64,000 nucleotides of DNA from Hyposmocoma kahamanoa (Eukaryota; Arthropoda; Insecta; Lepidoptera; Cosmopterigidae). Below are positions 10,933 to 23,773 of this stretch, in pieces. Positions within the stretch are counted from its first letter, which is position 1, and each line of letters starts with the position of its first letter. Position numbers and translations under genes: made by a program. The notes below the pieces were generated by a model. The model made no database searches and was not told where the DNA came from. It saw only the letters and a program-made list of their open reading frames with translations. The stretch lies in contig NW_020653200.1 of NCBI RefSeq assembly GCF_003589595.1, positions 4,015,280 through 4,079,279 on the forward strand, written 5' to 3'.

Positions 10933-11098
10933 GAGTGGTTTCATACGGCGACTTTAGCAGTGCGTCTGCAGAGATTCAGTTGCAATGCAGTCTATATTTT
11001 GACGCGCTGGCGATGCAAACACAATGCAACCGTTTTTAATTATATTGCACCGTTGCAACTGCAGTCGCACGTTTGCATCGATGTGTTTTGTGAAACTA
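10933..11098. mobile_element. Palindromic MITE (GGTTTCATACGGCGAC family)
   Basis: It begins AGTGGTTTCATACGGCGAC and ends GTTTTGTGAAACTAC, with internal TTGCATCGATG words. The same start type (GCGGTTACATACCGCGAC) and internal palindrome words occur in the element at 54763-54997, and a partial relative lies at 11560-11620. Non-coding. Confidence 0.5.
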
Positions 11099-11559
11099 CG
11101 AACTCCTTATCATCTTCATATCTATCATTATACGTTTCCTAGGAAATTCCTTCACTGTTCCTGATTCCAGAAAGAGTTCCAACTAATATTTACTATATTA
11201 TTAGCGCCTAAAATACTTAAATTTCCCTCTATAAGTATTTTGTTCACTTTGACAGAATATTCTTTCATATCTAATTTCCAGACGTCTGCATTTTCTATAA
11301 CACTAATAATTTCTCTGAACTTTGCTATTCACTTTTCCCAATGTTAATTACGCATTGACATTAATTGTCAATTTTACGCCATAATGTCGGGTTATTAAGC
11401 TTTTGAAGTGGTTAAAGAGCTACGAAATTAAAGGGGGGAGAATCACAAAATGAAATATTGATTTACGTAAAGAAAATAATAGTAAATATTAGTTGATACT
11501 CTTTCAGGAATGAGGTCGTTTCCTAGGAAACGTTTAATGAGAGAGATGAAGATGGTAAG

Positions 11560-11625
11560 GGGTCCGTAGTTTCACACAGATGCAGTCGTGCGTTTGCATC
11601 GATGCAGCCTTAATGCAATCGATAA
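11560..11625. mobile_element. Fragment of the same MITE family
   Basis: GTAGTTTCACACAGATGCAG and GTGCGTTTGCATCGATGCAG match (in reverse and forward) the ends and centre of the elements at 10933 and 54763. Confidence 0.4.
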
Positions 11626-11931
11626 AATCAACGAGTCAATGAGCCGGGTTTCTCAATCTCTGAGACACTCACTGACCCGTCCATCTACAAACTCTTACTG
11701 ACTAAGTCACTCACGTGGAGTGAAAGCCGTAATATGAAACTTTCCTGTTGGATTTATATAATTATTTCGAGGTATTCCATATAATGCGAGATATGTCTAG
11801 AGTTATACAAGTTTTTACGTTTTATGTTGAGTATTTCCGAGGTTACGCCGTAACTTGTAATAAGCCTAAAGAATCTGTAGTGGCCTGGGTTATCTGCTCC
11901 CAAGCATTTAATATAATCAACCATAACTTTA

Positions 11932-12150
11932 ACTGCCTCTGTGGACGAACGGTTACCGTGCCGGACTTCCACGCAGAGGTCACAGGTTCGATTCCCGGGC
12001 CGGGAGAAATATTTGTATGGCCTACATTTATTTCTCTCGTGACTTTGGGTGTAATTTGTGGTTGTCTATGTGTATGTCCATGGCACCCGCGACTCAGGGT
12101 TTCCCTAGTTCGGGGCCATGTTGAGTGTGTGCGTTATTATTATTAAAAAA
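11932..12150 (+). mobile_element. tRNA-derived SINE, near-complete copy
   Basis: The head contains A box GTGGACGAACGGTTAC and B box GGTTCGATTCCCGGG. The body GAGAAATATTTGTATGGCCT, TGGGTGTAATTTGTGGTTGT and CCATGGCACCCGCGAC is followed by GTGTGCGTTATTATTATT as the tail. It aligns over its whole length with 32775-32988. Transcription would be by RNA polymerase III. The element relies on a partner LINE for mobility. Confidence 0.85.
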
Positions 12151-14330
12151 CTCAAAACATAAACTCAAAACATCAACTCAAAAACTAAATACAGATTGCA
12201 ATAATTTTGTGTTTCGTTGAAGTTTTGAAAATTAATAAATAAGAAATTGCGGCTCAATTTATAACCTTATCCATCTCCACACGTGTCTCTGTTAACATGT
12301 GTCAGCAGTATTCCAAATATTATTTGTCTACGTGATGTCAGAAAAATATCGTATACGGAGAGACGCAAAGTTGCTTTCAATTCGTTCCTCATGGGAAATA
12401 ACATGGCAAAGCGATCTTACAATATAATATTCGGCAACCACGCAAAGGCTGAAACGACGTTGTAGCAACAATCTTCAAGGGATTACTACCTAGAACTGAA
12501 CAAAAGCCTTCACGAAACTTCAACGAAACGACTGCGATTTAAATTTAAGTTTTCGTTTTGAATTAGAATAACAAAAGAAGGTTCGTAATAATAATAAAAA
12601 ATCACCACTAACATCTCGTCTCTAGCATAGATGCCTCGTTTTCAAAAACCTAACTTCCAAAGTCGTGACGAACACGACAAATGGTTCACATTTTCAGACG
12701 CAAGTATTTACTGTCGCGTAACTTTGTAAGTTATTATAACTATACACTGGTTCATTAACTGCGCACCTAGGTGTCAATAATCGCTCCTTTGTATATAGCT
12801 TAGTTATATAATAAAAGTGCGTCTATCCGTATCGAATAGGTACTCGCCTCGATTTTTCGCGGTATAGGTGCCCTTAGAGGCAAAGGACAAAACAAGAAAG
12901 TTAGGAAAAGAAATTAAAAAAAATACATTGTTCTAGTGAAAAAGACGAGTAAATGAAAAATTTAGAAGTAAAAGTATTGGTATTTTCACTTACTTTTAAA
13001 CTTTTAAAAAGACCACACAGTCACAGTTCAAATGGCGAACATTTTTGTATAGAATGTTTTGATAGCTACAAAAATACGAAGTGAAGTAGGTAGTGACTTT
13101 AAATACCTAGATATATATTTATTATTAAAGATGTAATATGTTTAGACAATATATTAAAGATTACAAATAAAGCATTTTATTATGAATTTTACTATTTTAT
13201 TCTAAAGGGCATCTATCCTTCTTAGTATTTTCATCTCTATCCATATAAGTAGGCATCTATGCTCAAAAAAATAGGTATGCTTAAAGTCAATTTCTTCGAA
13301 ATCAGTAAATGTCAGATCAATAAAATCAAGTCTTAATGTAATGCAAAAGATTGAACTAGGTATATCCATAGGAATTCATAGTAAACTAATAATTTTTAAA
13401 TTAGGAGGCTCTCTCAAAAAGTGGGGCATCAAACCCGGTTTTACTCTAAGTAAATTGATGTTGATACAATAATAACAAAAAAAAAACTTTCTAAACAAAT
13501 AGTTTTTCACAAGTTGCCAATGATGATTTTGTAATTACAAAAACGTAAAAATTAAGATTGCAACGTCCACTAAATGCTTGTAAACTACGTGGAGTGTTCC
13601 GTTAGAAGTGGCGATGCAAGTCTAACCGGAACGGCAGAATTATCACAAAGCTTTTTTGGAAAATTGCCAAATTTAAGAAGTTGAGAACGCGCTTAAGATT
13701 CGAGAATTACGGCCTCATACATAAAAATACAGTGGAAGAAAAAAATAGAACAGCGGATACTTCACACCATTTTACTAATTCGTGTTTGCGTTGCAAGAAG
13801 AGTTGTCATCAAAAAGAGTCAAATTAATCTATAGGTTTTAAGAGCTCAATATGTATATTTGCTTATTTAATAACAATCAAGAAGAATCATCTTTGCTTTA
13901 CTGAATTTAAGATGCATCCAGAATTCATTGATATAATGTTGATTTTCGTCAAATATTTTGAGGAGTTTGATCAATAAATCAGTTAGTAGGTCCTATGAAA
14001 GTCGTTTCAGTTGTTTTATATTTTCAAGGATTTTTGGATTTCCACCCAGTCGTTTCGGACCCAAAAATATCCTAAAACAAAATAAAGAAAAATAACATAT
14101 TATACAGTATGTACGTATTTTTTGCGTGCGCCCAGGAGAAAAGCGTTGCCGAGATATTTTCCAAAACACTAAATGCGTTCTGGTGCGGGCGCTTCACAAT
14201 CCTCTTAATCATCAAAGTCATCATTAGTGCTATCCTGCCATGTCAATCTATCAATTAGTCAGACCTTGATTACTTTCATAGGTTTTGAAATCTGAATAAA
14301 AGAATTAATTGATTGATTACTTTTGGTTTT
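12151..14330. other. No recognisable gene
   Basis: This is AT-rich sequence. All open frames are short and carry no family motifs. No clear repeats were recognised. Confidence 0.4.
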
Positions 14331-14337
14331 ATCATAA

Positions 14338-14875
14338 GTACCAGTAAAGCAGTAGTCTAGTATCAGAGCTCTTTGTAAAAGAGTTCGTCCAGGGAAGTAC
14401 TGCCTTACCAAATTCTGCCGAAAAGCAATAATGTGACCATTACTGCCTTTCGGTTTTGAAGAGTAAGGGTGCTGGTAAATTGACAGGCACATGGGACTTG
14501 TCAATGTGTCAGGGTGACGGGCGCAGTGGCCGTGCGAGGTTTTTTGATGTTGAAGCTCGAGTAGCACATACGGACATGCGTTGCACTTACCACCAGGAGC
14601 ACTGACGTCATAAAAAAATCCTTCTGTGATAATCAAGAAAATATTTAAGGATACGGTCAGGGGTAATTTGTGCTTCGTTCAAGGCATCAATACCATATAC
14701 ATCAAACGTAAAATAAATGCACGCACTGGCTTTATAAATAGCACAAAATTTAGTGGTACTAGAGCTACTTGCGAAGAGTTCGTCCAAGGAAGTACTAGGC
14801 ACATACGACTTATCAACTTTATGTCTCAGGGTGACAGACGCAGTGGTAATGTTCCACAGAAAGTCTGAGTGACAC
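14338..14875 (-). repeat. Dispersed repeat family A (two minus-strand copies)
   Basis: At 14338-14545 the reverse complement carries the family order (GCGCCCGTCACCCTGACAC, GGTGC then TACTCTTC, GCTTTTCGGCAGAAT, TTCGTCC on the plus strand). At 14748-14860 a shorter copy shows GAGTTCGTCCAAGGAAGTAC and CTCAGGGTGACAGACGCAGT. It is interspersed and non-coding. Confidence 0.5.
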
Positions 14876-15424
14876 CACAACTGTTACGTATAAGCGTGTT
14901 GACCAGGCGCATGACTTGATCCTACCGTCACATGATAATCATAATAAAAATTATTAAGAGGGATACACGTAGACATTTTAAAGGTACGTATGTATAATAC
15001 TAAGTATTGGGTACGGCAACGTTTAACATTTCCTTAGTAAAATAACAAAAGCGTTAAATATTAAATTGGAACCATTGTACGAAGGCAAGCACAATGATTT
15101 GCACAAAAGGGTCTCCAAACGGTGAAAATACGCAACCCTCGGCCATTGTTAGAATTTTGTGTCGTTTGAGGTGACGATATTGAAACCACGAGGGATTGCT
15201 ATATTCGAAACTGACTCATCATACACGTACACTCGTGACTGTTGTGAAGTTATCAATCAAAACGGGATTTTGAATACCAATTATATCATAAAGCGGAATG
15301 TTCTGCATTAATTTGCTCTCCTTTTGTGAGTAGGGTATCGTAATTTACACCATTGGTGTAATAAAGCTACATCTGCAAAATGACAATTATATGGATTCTA
15401 TGAACGAAATTACTCGATATCTAT

Positions 15425-15600
15425 TTTTGAGCGAGGGGAAGAGGAGAAGAGGTCAACCTAGGCGCAGTTACATAGACCAAATAAAGGAAAATGCCTGTGT
15501 AGGTCAAGGAGCTGGCTTATGACTGAGATGATTGGAAGATGCTCCACCGACAAGAGTATAAATTCTTAAGTTTGATGATGATGAAAAGAGTTACAAATTA
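15425..15600 (+). mobile_element. RTE-like LINE 3' end with GATGAT tail
   Basis: The frame reads GRRGQPRRSYIDQIKE-like residues (about 15438-15490), the typical last conserved block of RTE-clade reverse transcriptases. It is followed by stops and a TTTGATGATGATG tail at 15579-15591. It is heavily 5'-truncated and inactive. Confidence 0.65.
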
Positions 15601-16004
15601 TCACGTATATAGATATATAGATAGTTTCGTGTAACTAGTGATAAAAGCTTTTTTGACGTATAATCACATGTGGTTTATTAAAGTACAAATTATTGCTTCC
15701 AATTAGAAAAAAAAAATACATTTCCGTAAATAGCGATGAGAATAATAACGATAATGAAGACAGTGTGTAACCCAACCTACTACACTGGCGGGCATTTTAT
15801 CTCTTGGTCATATACTGCGCCAGATTTACTAAATGTTATACCATTCGCAGTCAAATCTCCTCAGGAAGTTCCAAACCATTTATGTCGCGAATAATAAATT
15901 AATGAAAAAATTCTGATTACTTATTTTACTACTTGCGTACCTCACCCACGCACACAATGATGTTTTTCACAAATTATGTAACAACTAGTAGTTAAATACA
16001 AATC

Positions 16005-16145
16005 GAGTTCTTAGGTTTTCGCGATTGTTACACATGGGAAATGAAACTATTTTTCCGTATTTAAATCGCGTGTATTTGTTTTTTCAAACAAACCGACGTT
16101 TCGGCCCTTTACAGGTCCCATCGTATAGTACGTATTATACATATA
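16005..16145 (+). repeat. Penelope-like-element-type repeat (copy 1)
   Basis: ATCGAGTTCTTAGGTTTTCG, CGATTGTTACACATGG, AAATGAAACTATTTTTCCG and ACCGACGTTTCGGCCCTTTA occur here and, almost identically, at 49016-49140. The first half recurs at 33835-33895. The ACGTTTCGGCC block resembles conserved lepidopteran Penelope-like element sequence, but I see no reverse transcriptase. Assignment is tentative. Confidence 0.45.
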
Positions 16146-16811
16146 CATAATACGTTGTCAATTTGTTAGTTTCCTTAACTTAGAATAATTAATTACGAAA
16201 TATGTCCCTACAAAATGTATGGTAAAAAGTTTTTTGCGCTTTCTGACATTTCGAGAACTCTTACCTCTGTTGGTCCCATAGAGACTATTGATCCTTAACA
16301 GAGACCGGATCGAATGGCATAAAAAAAGTTTTGTAAAAATTGCCTTTTATCTTGCTAACTGTACCATTTTTTCAAAATCTGTGAATGCCAATCAAAATAT
16401 CTTCAAAATTCATGGATAGTCTAACCGTTTTCCTGTAACTACAACGATTAAGGTGGCTGACCTTGCTGCCCCGTCTCAAATTTACACCCTGTATATACGC
16501 GACTTAAATTCGGAAAAATAGTTCATTTCCCATGTTAAATTTAAATTTACAAAAAAATTATGCTTTGTCATTATCACGGAGAGAAATATAATAATTAATG
16601 CGAATTACTTTTCAGAAAGAAAACTTACTAGCAACAATGAACCTTATGCCATTTACTTATTTGATCACTTAATTTTATTTCCAGCAATTTGAAAATTTGT
16701 TCCTGATAACTATATAATCTCAGTACAAAGTACTAAAAAAAATCCAACTCAAAAGATGACTTAAATATTCTGTTTTAAATTTAATATTTGACTTAAATAT
16801 TATATATACTG

Positions 16812-16861
16812 AAATATTCGACCTCTACGAGTTGTAAACCACTCGTAGAGGTCGAATATTT
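16812..16861. repeat. Perfect 21-bp hairpin
   Basis: AAATATTCGACCTCTACGAG(T) at 16812-16832 is exactly matched by its reverse complement at 16841-16861, with the 8-nt loop TGTAAACC. It lies at the edge of a family B repeat. Confidence 0.9.
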
Positions 16862-16864
16862 TCT

Positions 16865-18030
16865 TCAAATTTATACGGAACTACTACTGAGGTACACTCT
16901 TTCCAATAAAAAAACATTCAAAAATCGGTTCAGAAATGCCAGAGTTATCGTGTAACATACATACAATAAAAAAACCGACCTCAAAAGTACGTGGAATTAC
17001 ATCTTTTAAGTTTTATTTTATTAGCCAAGTTTTATTGAAATCGGTTACCGGAATGTGCACAAACCCGGATTCATCCCCTAGTTCGTCACTATGCGGAACT
17101 TGACACAGGAGATAATAAAAATCGGTTCCCACTACTCAAAGTATATTGAGAGAAAAACGCCTTGCATCGGAGAATAGCAAAATACACAATAAAATAATTG
17201 CTCCTTATAATAAAATTTAGGCGCTATTTATGACAATGAATCTTCAAGCGTGAAAAGCCACCCTTAAAGGTGAATGATTTTCTTCGAAATGAAATGGGTC
17301 CACTATGGATGTACCCTCTCTCCAACAAAAAAGAATCATCAAAATCGGTTCACAAATACTGGAGTTATCGCGTAACATACATACAAAAAAAAACATACAG
17401 TCGAATTAATTAATTAGAAAAACTTCAAATAGGAGGAGGTTCTCATCCTCCTATTTGAAGTCGGTTAAAAAAAAGAACATACAGTCGAATTGAGAAGTCG
17501 ATAAAAACTATGTAGCATCACAAATTATAGTAATGCTATGGAGAAAACTTAGTCCTTTTCAAGTAAGTAATGTAAGAAAATGGTTGTTTGATAATTAATT
17601 GAAAACGAAGTTTTATGATCAAAGAGGAAACTTAATTCTTTTAGGAGTTCCAAAGTCAAACAATTTTAAAGGAAAGGAAAGTAATTAATTAAGTGCATGA
17701 AATGTAAAAGTAAAAGTGTTAGTTTACATGTGTCACACAAGTGGACAAATTCAATTTTAAATTAAAAATAATTATACCTTTTTTATAAAACCAAACTTCA
17801 AAAGTTTATGGAATTACGTCTATTTACCAAGTTTTATTGAAAACGGTTAACGGGAAGTGGTTGAAATCCAATAAATCTGATTTATCCCCTAAGTGGAAGA
17901 TTACCTATAAATTTAAATGGGACCAATGCTGAGTTATTCTTTTTCCAACAAAAAAAAAATCATCAAAATCGGTTCCCAAATGCCCTATAATTAATCGCGT
18001 AACATACACACACAAAAAAGTCCAATGACC
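16865..18030. repeat. Cluster of family B repeats (AACCGACTTCA ends)
   Basis: At least three copies (about 16865-17105, 17260-17475, 17790-18015) share TTTATTGAAATCGGTTACCGG, CTCTTTCCAA(C/T)AAAAAA, CATCAAAATCGGTTC and GTAACATACATAC. Copies also lie at 31215-31406 and 61830-62095. Where the family is inserted cleanly (31215-31406), its ends are AACCGACTTCA and TGAAGTCAGTT, an inverted pair, suggesting a non-autonomous DNA transposon. Confidence 0.6.
17423..17460. repeat. Perfect 15-bp hairpin
   Basis: CTTCAAATAGGAGGA and TCCTCCTATTTGAAG flank an 8-nt loop GGTTCTCA. The hairpin appears to be two family B ends joined head to head. Confidence 0.9.
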
Positions 18031-18418
18031 AATGACTACGAATGAATGAATGAATGACACATGTTTGCATAAAATATAGTTCACCAAAGGCGGTACCTAT
18101 ACAGGGCATCCCAAGGCGAAACGACACGGACGGTAAGTACTTTAAATATTGTAGATAAGATAATATTCCTATTACCGAATAGAATAATATTTCATGGCAA
18201 CATTTCATTTTGATTCATGGAGACATTTTATTATTAAAAGTAAGTAGGTAATGCTGTAGTAATAAATCTATTATATAATAGACTTGTGTTGTTTTATTAA
18301 ACAGTTCACATTGTACATCTTTCAAAAACTGAATTTAGAAGATCTTTCATTGAAGTATTGAGTACCTAGCGTTAAGTTCTTGATCAACTAGAATTTAAAA
18401 CACGTTTTCCTACGTACT

Positions 18419-18580
18419 TATAGAATAGAATGGAATAGAATAGAATGGACGAGAATAGAATAGAATAGAATAGAATACGTTTATTTGCCAGAATACAGTA
18501 ATTACAAAGGTCTTAAGTAAAATTAGGAACATTGTATTCAACCTGCAAGCAGATGTGCAAATATTAATGGGATTCAATGT
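18419..18580 (-). mobile_element. LINE 3' end with (TTCTA)n tail
   Basis: A TAGAA microsatellite run at 18419-18475 abuts CGTTTATTTGCCAGAATACA. Read on the minus strand this is GGCAAATAAACG (AATAAA signal) followed by a TTCTA-repeat tail. The body to 18575 matches 8035-8130. It is a 5'-truncated LINE tail. Confidence 0.55.
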
Positions 18581-18599
18581 TTCTTTAGTCTCCATAGTT

Positions 18600-20260
18600 T
18601 CTAATTAATGTAATGAATTTGTAAATTTGTAAATTACTATATTATATATTATAATGTATTAAGTCATATCTCATTTTTAAGATGTTATAAGAGGCAACAG
18701 TAGCCGTAGATAATGTTATTGGTGGTACAAACAAAATTATGTATCAATTAGTAATAAAACTGTTTCTAGCTTTGCCTTGCTTTTTTGTCCTTAATAAAAT
18801 AAATAAAATGTGTAATTTAGTTTTTGTGTTTTAGTGCATATTTTTTCCGAGGTTTATAAGATTTTATTAATTTGCAATTTCTAGTTTGAAGTTTATAGTT
18901 TTTGTTATTAAATTCCTCATATTATTCCCCTGGATTCATTACTGCCCCCAAATAACTTTGAATGTGTTTCGCAATAGTTGACTGATGTGAAATTTCATCA
19001 TCAGACAACAATCAAAAGAGTTAGAAGTGGGAACGTTTATTCAATCTGTATTTTCGTTCTGTAACCAAGGTTAATGTTTAGTAAGAGTCTTTTCATTTCC
19101 AAGTTCGTTTCCGACTAGAACTCATCAAATAAAACCTAAGTAGTGTAACCTTTGAACGAAGTAAATGGTAATATTAGCTGACGAACCTAGGATCTGTTAT
19201 CTGATCATTGCATTTTTCGCAAGTTGCCACAGGGAAATTATAGGTGAATTATATTAGTCTCCTTCTAGCGGAAGTGGACGAAGAACTTGGATAAGTTACA
19301 GAATTTTAATCATATTCTTTAAAATTTTATTCAGGTATATTTCGCGACATTAATGAAGGATACCGCTACTTCTCACTTCATTGCACCACAAAATATCTCT
19401 CGCTCCCTTAGTTTTTAATACAGTATGTGGACAAACTTATCTCGTAGTGAAATCACTAAGCCATTGAGCACATGATGTTAAATAATGAGCGCCTCACTTC
19501 CCTTCTTTCTTGCCCCATCCACTGTGACAATCAGTCATAGTGGATGGGCCTATTAAACGAAACCATTTCTAGAGCCCCGGTAACTCCTTCGTATCTTTTA
19601 GGGAACTGAATTCTGTGAATTGTATATAAAACCACTCGTGTTCTGGGGGACTACCACGACCTCTTAAAACAATATTACTTTAACCTTACATTGACTTTTC
19701 GTATCATAACGCGCTTAAAGTAAGGTTATTGGTAATGTTAAAACTTATGATGTTTTATTGGCGGCTTTGTGATTATCATTCACTCAGCTCGTACTATGAC
19801 GCGACTTTAACATTAAAGTAATATTATTCTTATGTCAAATTTAGCAATCTTGAAATAGTTACTCGGACGGAGTGGAAACAATATTATTTTCGAATTTATT
19901 GTCTATATTGATTTATAATGATTAAAAGTTAAGTTGAACTTATTTATTCACATAAATCTCTTCAATATTTTGTTTATTTTTTTATTTAATAGTACATAAG
20001 AAATCATTTCTCCTTAAATAAAAATACGCGATGTTCATTTCGTAAAATTATGACAGCGACATCTATGTGCTCCTTGGCGACACTACCAGTTGACACTAGA
20101 CTATAATTCCGAATTTACAACGTAACTATCAACACTCAGCTTGTTTTATTTATTTTTCTTCGTGAAAATGCGGAAAAATAGTTGAAAACAATGTAATTGT
20201 GATAGATTCTATTATTACATACTTTTCTTTTTTTAATAGCTAAAATTCTCTGAATGTAAA
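18600..20260. other. No recognisable gene
   Basis: This is AT-rich sequence. One small hairpin is visible at about 19514-19551 (CCCATCCACT facing AGTGGATGGG). No motif-bearing ORF was seen. Confidence 0.4.
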
Positions 20261-20261
20261 T

Positions 20262-20345
20262 AACTGCTTGGCGGCAGAAATAGGTATAGGTAGCAGTACT
20301 TCTCTGGACGAACTCTTTTACATGGAGCTCTACTGCTACTGAAGT
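20262..20345 (+). repeat. Dispersed repeat family A (fragment)
   Basis: CTGCTTGGCGGCAGAAATAG and GAGCTCTACTGCTACTG match the 3' half of the copies at 385-465 and 46740-46830. Confidence 0.6.
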
Positions 20346-20439
20346 ATCTACAAAAACTAAGGGCTTACTTCTTCGGTCTTAATCTTATTATAATTCTGAT
20401 TAAACCATTTTACTGTAATATAAAAGAAGAGTTTGTTAG

Positions 20440-20562
20440 AAGACGTTGGTTCGAATCCAGCAGGTTCGAAGGAATTTTTTTCTGTGTTCAGTCTTTGTAT
20501 TAATAATTATAACGAATTAGTGGAGTGATTTTACAAAAAATAATTGAATATCGTGTTGGTGA
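20440..20562 (+). repeat. SINE-like repeat paired with 27570-27670
   Basis: TGGTTCGAATCCAGCAGGTT resembles a tRNA B box. The downstream TCTTTGTATTAATAATTATA and TAGTGGAGT(G/A)ATTT recur at 27600-27665. It is probably a second SINE family. The tail is not obvious. Confidence 0.4.
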
Positions 20563-22011
20563 AACATTCATATTCAATAAACATAATTACAAAAAATACA
20601 TTTAATCTGAAGAGTAAATTGCTACTTCAACAAGATAAATGTAGTAATTTCCATGGTAGTTTTAGCAAGGTAACATCGATCGTTATCTATATCGATTCCA
20701 CTAAAACTTTATGGAGAGTCAATTACCATTGCAACTAGATTTAAGCAAAATAAATTGTGTCTTAATTGCAAATATAAATCAGTGAAATCTCAACACAATT
20801 ACAATGACCAATGGTTTCAAGAAAATCCCCATTCTGTTACTCACTGCTGATTTAATAAAAATTCAAATTAAAATTATACATGACTTTATTCATCAACCAC
20901 ATACATACATATACACAGAACATCACACGATATTATGCACTAATAAATTATGAGCTATAAGTGATGAAAATGATGAAGCCTCAGTGTAGTGCTGTTTTCC
21001 AGTGTACGCCTATGTTCTCTTTCGGAACATAATTTTGAAAAAAAGGACTAGTGCATCAAAACAACCGTCAATAATCTAACTTAAATGTAATTAAAATCTA
21101 ACTATTTATTTACTGGTTACAAGTGATAATAATACACACATCAAGTAAAAACAAACAAATGTGTATAAATAATTAGTCCACAGTCCCTGAATAGTGTTAC
21201 TTTGACTGAATGTACAAACATCTCAGCCGCCTGTCTAATTACTGGTCGGTCTGAAGTTGCCATCGCCTCAACGAATCCTTTCGCCTATATCAACGTTACG
21301 ATTGACCAAAATACGTATAACGAAAATGTATCCAAGATTCGAGGTCATCAAGGGCAGGTCCAGCACGAGTCGTTTGCTCTTTCTATATTAATGTTTTCTG
21401 TTTCAGTTATAACATCTGCTGTTCAAGACTATACTAATAAGGTCTGCTTTAGAAATTCAACTATAGCACAGAAGACAAAAGTCGGAAGCCATTATGGAGG
21501 ACATCTTTGGTCAATGTGACAAATTACTGTGTGATAGATTACTCACTTTGCCCTTAGGGCTTGTTCGTTTTATCCAAGAATCTAGCAAAGCGAATAATTG
21601 CTATATTAAGGGTTGAAATAATTGTCTGTCGAACCAAATTTGAATTTACTACTTTAAAACAGGCATTATAAAGCTTTTTTTGTGTCACGTCACCTTCCAC
21701 TCCCCCGATATTAATTATTTATTCGGGGAATTCAAAACCTTTGATTCTTTTTATTTTTTTTATTATTATTATTAATATAGCATCTTCTAGTTTAGTAGTT
21801 CATTTTAAACTAATTTATGAATGAAAAGTGTTGCCAACTAGACTAAAGCAAATATCACTACACTGAAGGTCTATTTAAATGGCCAGAACTTTATGGTCAC
21901 AGTACAAGCAAAAGTCTCCTGAATACTAAGATAAAAATAATAATAAATGTTAAACGATTAAACCTAATTAAATACGCGCCAAAAATTAGCAAATTTTGTG
22001 TCGCTAAATAA

Positions 22012-22908
22012 CTTAGAGGATGGAAAAAGTAAAGGAGAGGAGCTGCCCTATCTACGGAATAAACGTAACTACCTAAACCAAAAATGTCCACCACAAATGG
22101 CGGATTTAGTGTTGACCATAATCATAGGTAAGTCAATATCGACATGTAAAAGTATGGCCTGAATGTTGAAACTGTTTTTACTGTTTGCAAATTTGTATAG
22201 TTTACTGTAATCAATATAATAATAATATAGTAATTAATTAATTACTAGGCAAGTAACGAGCCATTTTAATCAAAATTAAATATTAAGTTATTTACCAATA
22301 AACGTAACGATGGAATTGCATTATCATGTGATCTAGTTTCATTCAAAGTTCTATTAAAATTTGACTTCAAAATGGAGCGAACAAACAAAGACGGTATTTA
22401 ATCCAATGTTTATGTTCCGCAGTCCTATAATTTCTTCATGTTTTATGATTTATAGGCAGAAAAATAACACATATATATGTGTAATATAACAATTGGGTTG
22501 ATTTCCGATTTTCTACTGCCGCACACCTTAATGCTGCAGCAACGCATTTTTATCAATACTTAATTGTTCTCACTGTCAATATTTTTGTCCATTTAATTAC
22601 AATTCATGCGAATAACTCACTAAAACATTTGGCCAAACATTGGTTTTGACATTTGATGTACTTCCCTTTGACAATTGGAAACGGTTATCAAAGGGTACTT
22701 ACGAAAATGGCAAAACGAGGACAGTTGGCATTTAAGATGACGTTACGTATTTTCGATTCCCGTGTTTGACATAAATCAATGTAGTGCTATCTCTTTTGGC
22801 TTACGACGGTACGCAGCAGTTAAACACAGACAATAAAGTGTTTATGTTTTCACCGTCTAAATGCATCATACACATATAACGTCTGATTTATGTATGTCAA
22901 TATAACAT
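22012..22908 (+). repeat. 0.9-kb interspersed repeat, copy 1
   Basis: It runs from CTTAGAGGATGGAAAAAG to GTCAATATAACAT and is present in reverse orientation at 40857-42955. Inside, GTACTTCCCTTTGACAATTG and ATCAAAGGGTACTT form an inverted repeat. No coding sequence was recognised. It is a transposon-type repeat of unknown class. Confidence 0.7.
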
Positions 22909-23773
22909 ATCATTCAGTTTAACTAACTAACATAGTCTAACTAAATAGAAATAAAAGACGCTTTTGATGTCAAATTGTCACTTAAAGGGACAAATCGCTT
23001 AGTTGGCAACTCTGTATAGAAATACGCGCGGCGGCGGCGTTCGCGTCGGATATCGTTGAGTATTAAATATCTAAATGTTAATTTTAAAAAGACAATTATG
23101 ATAAATAAATAGGTTTCGCAAAAATCGTCTTGTTTGGTATAAGTACTACGAACAATTAAAAAGTAAAATGCATGTATGTTAAATGCAGGTCGTTTAATGA
23201 ATTGTAATAAATAATCAAATTTAGCAATGTGATAATCGATACTCAAAAATAAGAAAACAAACCGTGGAGGTGTTCTGCAGACCTCCAAGAACCGATTTAT
23301 TTATTTTTACATTACATTTATTAAAATTTCAACTACTCGGCTCAAGTTAACAGAAAATTCAGTCTTAAATATTGGTCTCATTGAAATGAACTCTTCGTTT
23401 TAAGTTAGTAAATTCTTATAGTGTAAATTGAAATTATTTCCAAAAGCATTGAAAAATAGATTAGTACAAAAAAAAAACGATCTCCCGATTATGCTACCAA
23501 AAACAGATAACAGGTATCAAGTGTGCATCTCTAAGCGGTGATAAGTCTTGTAATTGGCTGCCTTAATTTACTATTTTACGTTAGGGCCGGATTAAGGGTT
23601 ACGAGACTATTATAATTTGAGTACTTGACGCATGTTGTAGAACGTGTTTACTTAATTTCGTTATGTTTATTTAAGTTAGTCCTATAGTATGACGCAGACA
23701 ATATCAGTTGAACTCCTGACAGGGTCATTTAGAAAACTTTACTTTTCTTAAGTTGTTGTAGGTAGTTTATGAC

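Noticed and set aside
21202..21519. Plus-strand 105-codon ORF
   Set aside because: It has an ATG and is somewhat less AT-rich than its surroundings, but no recognisable motif, no splice context and no homologue I can name. A chance ORF is likelier.
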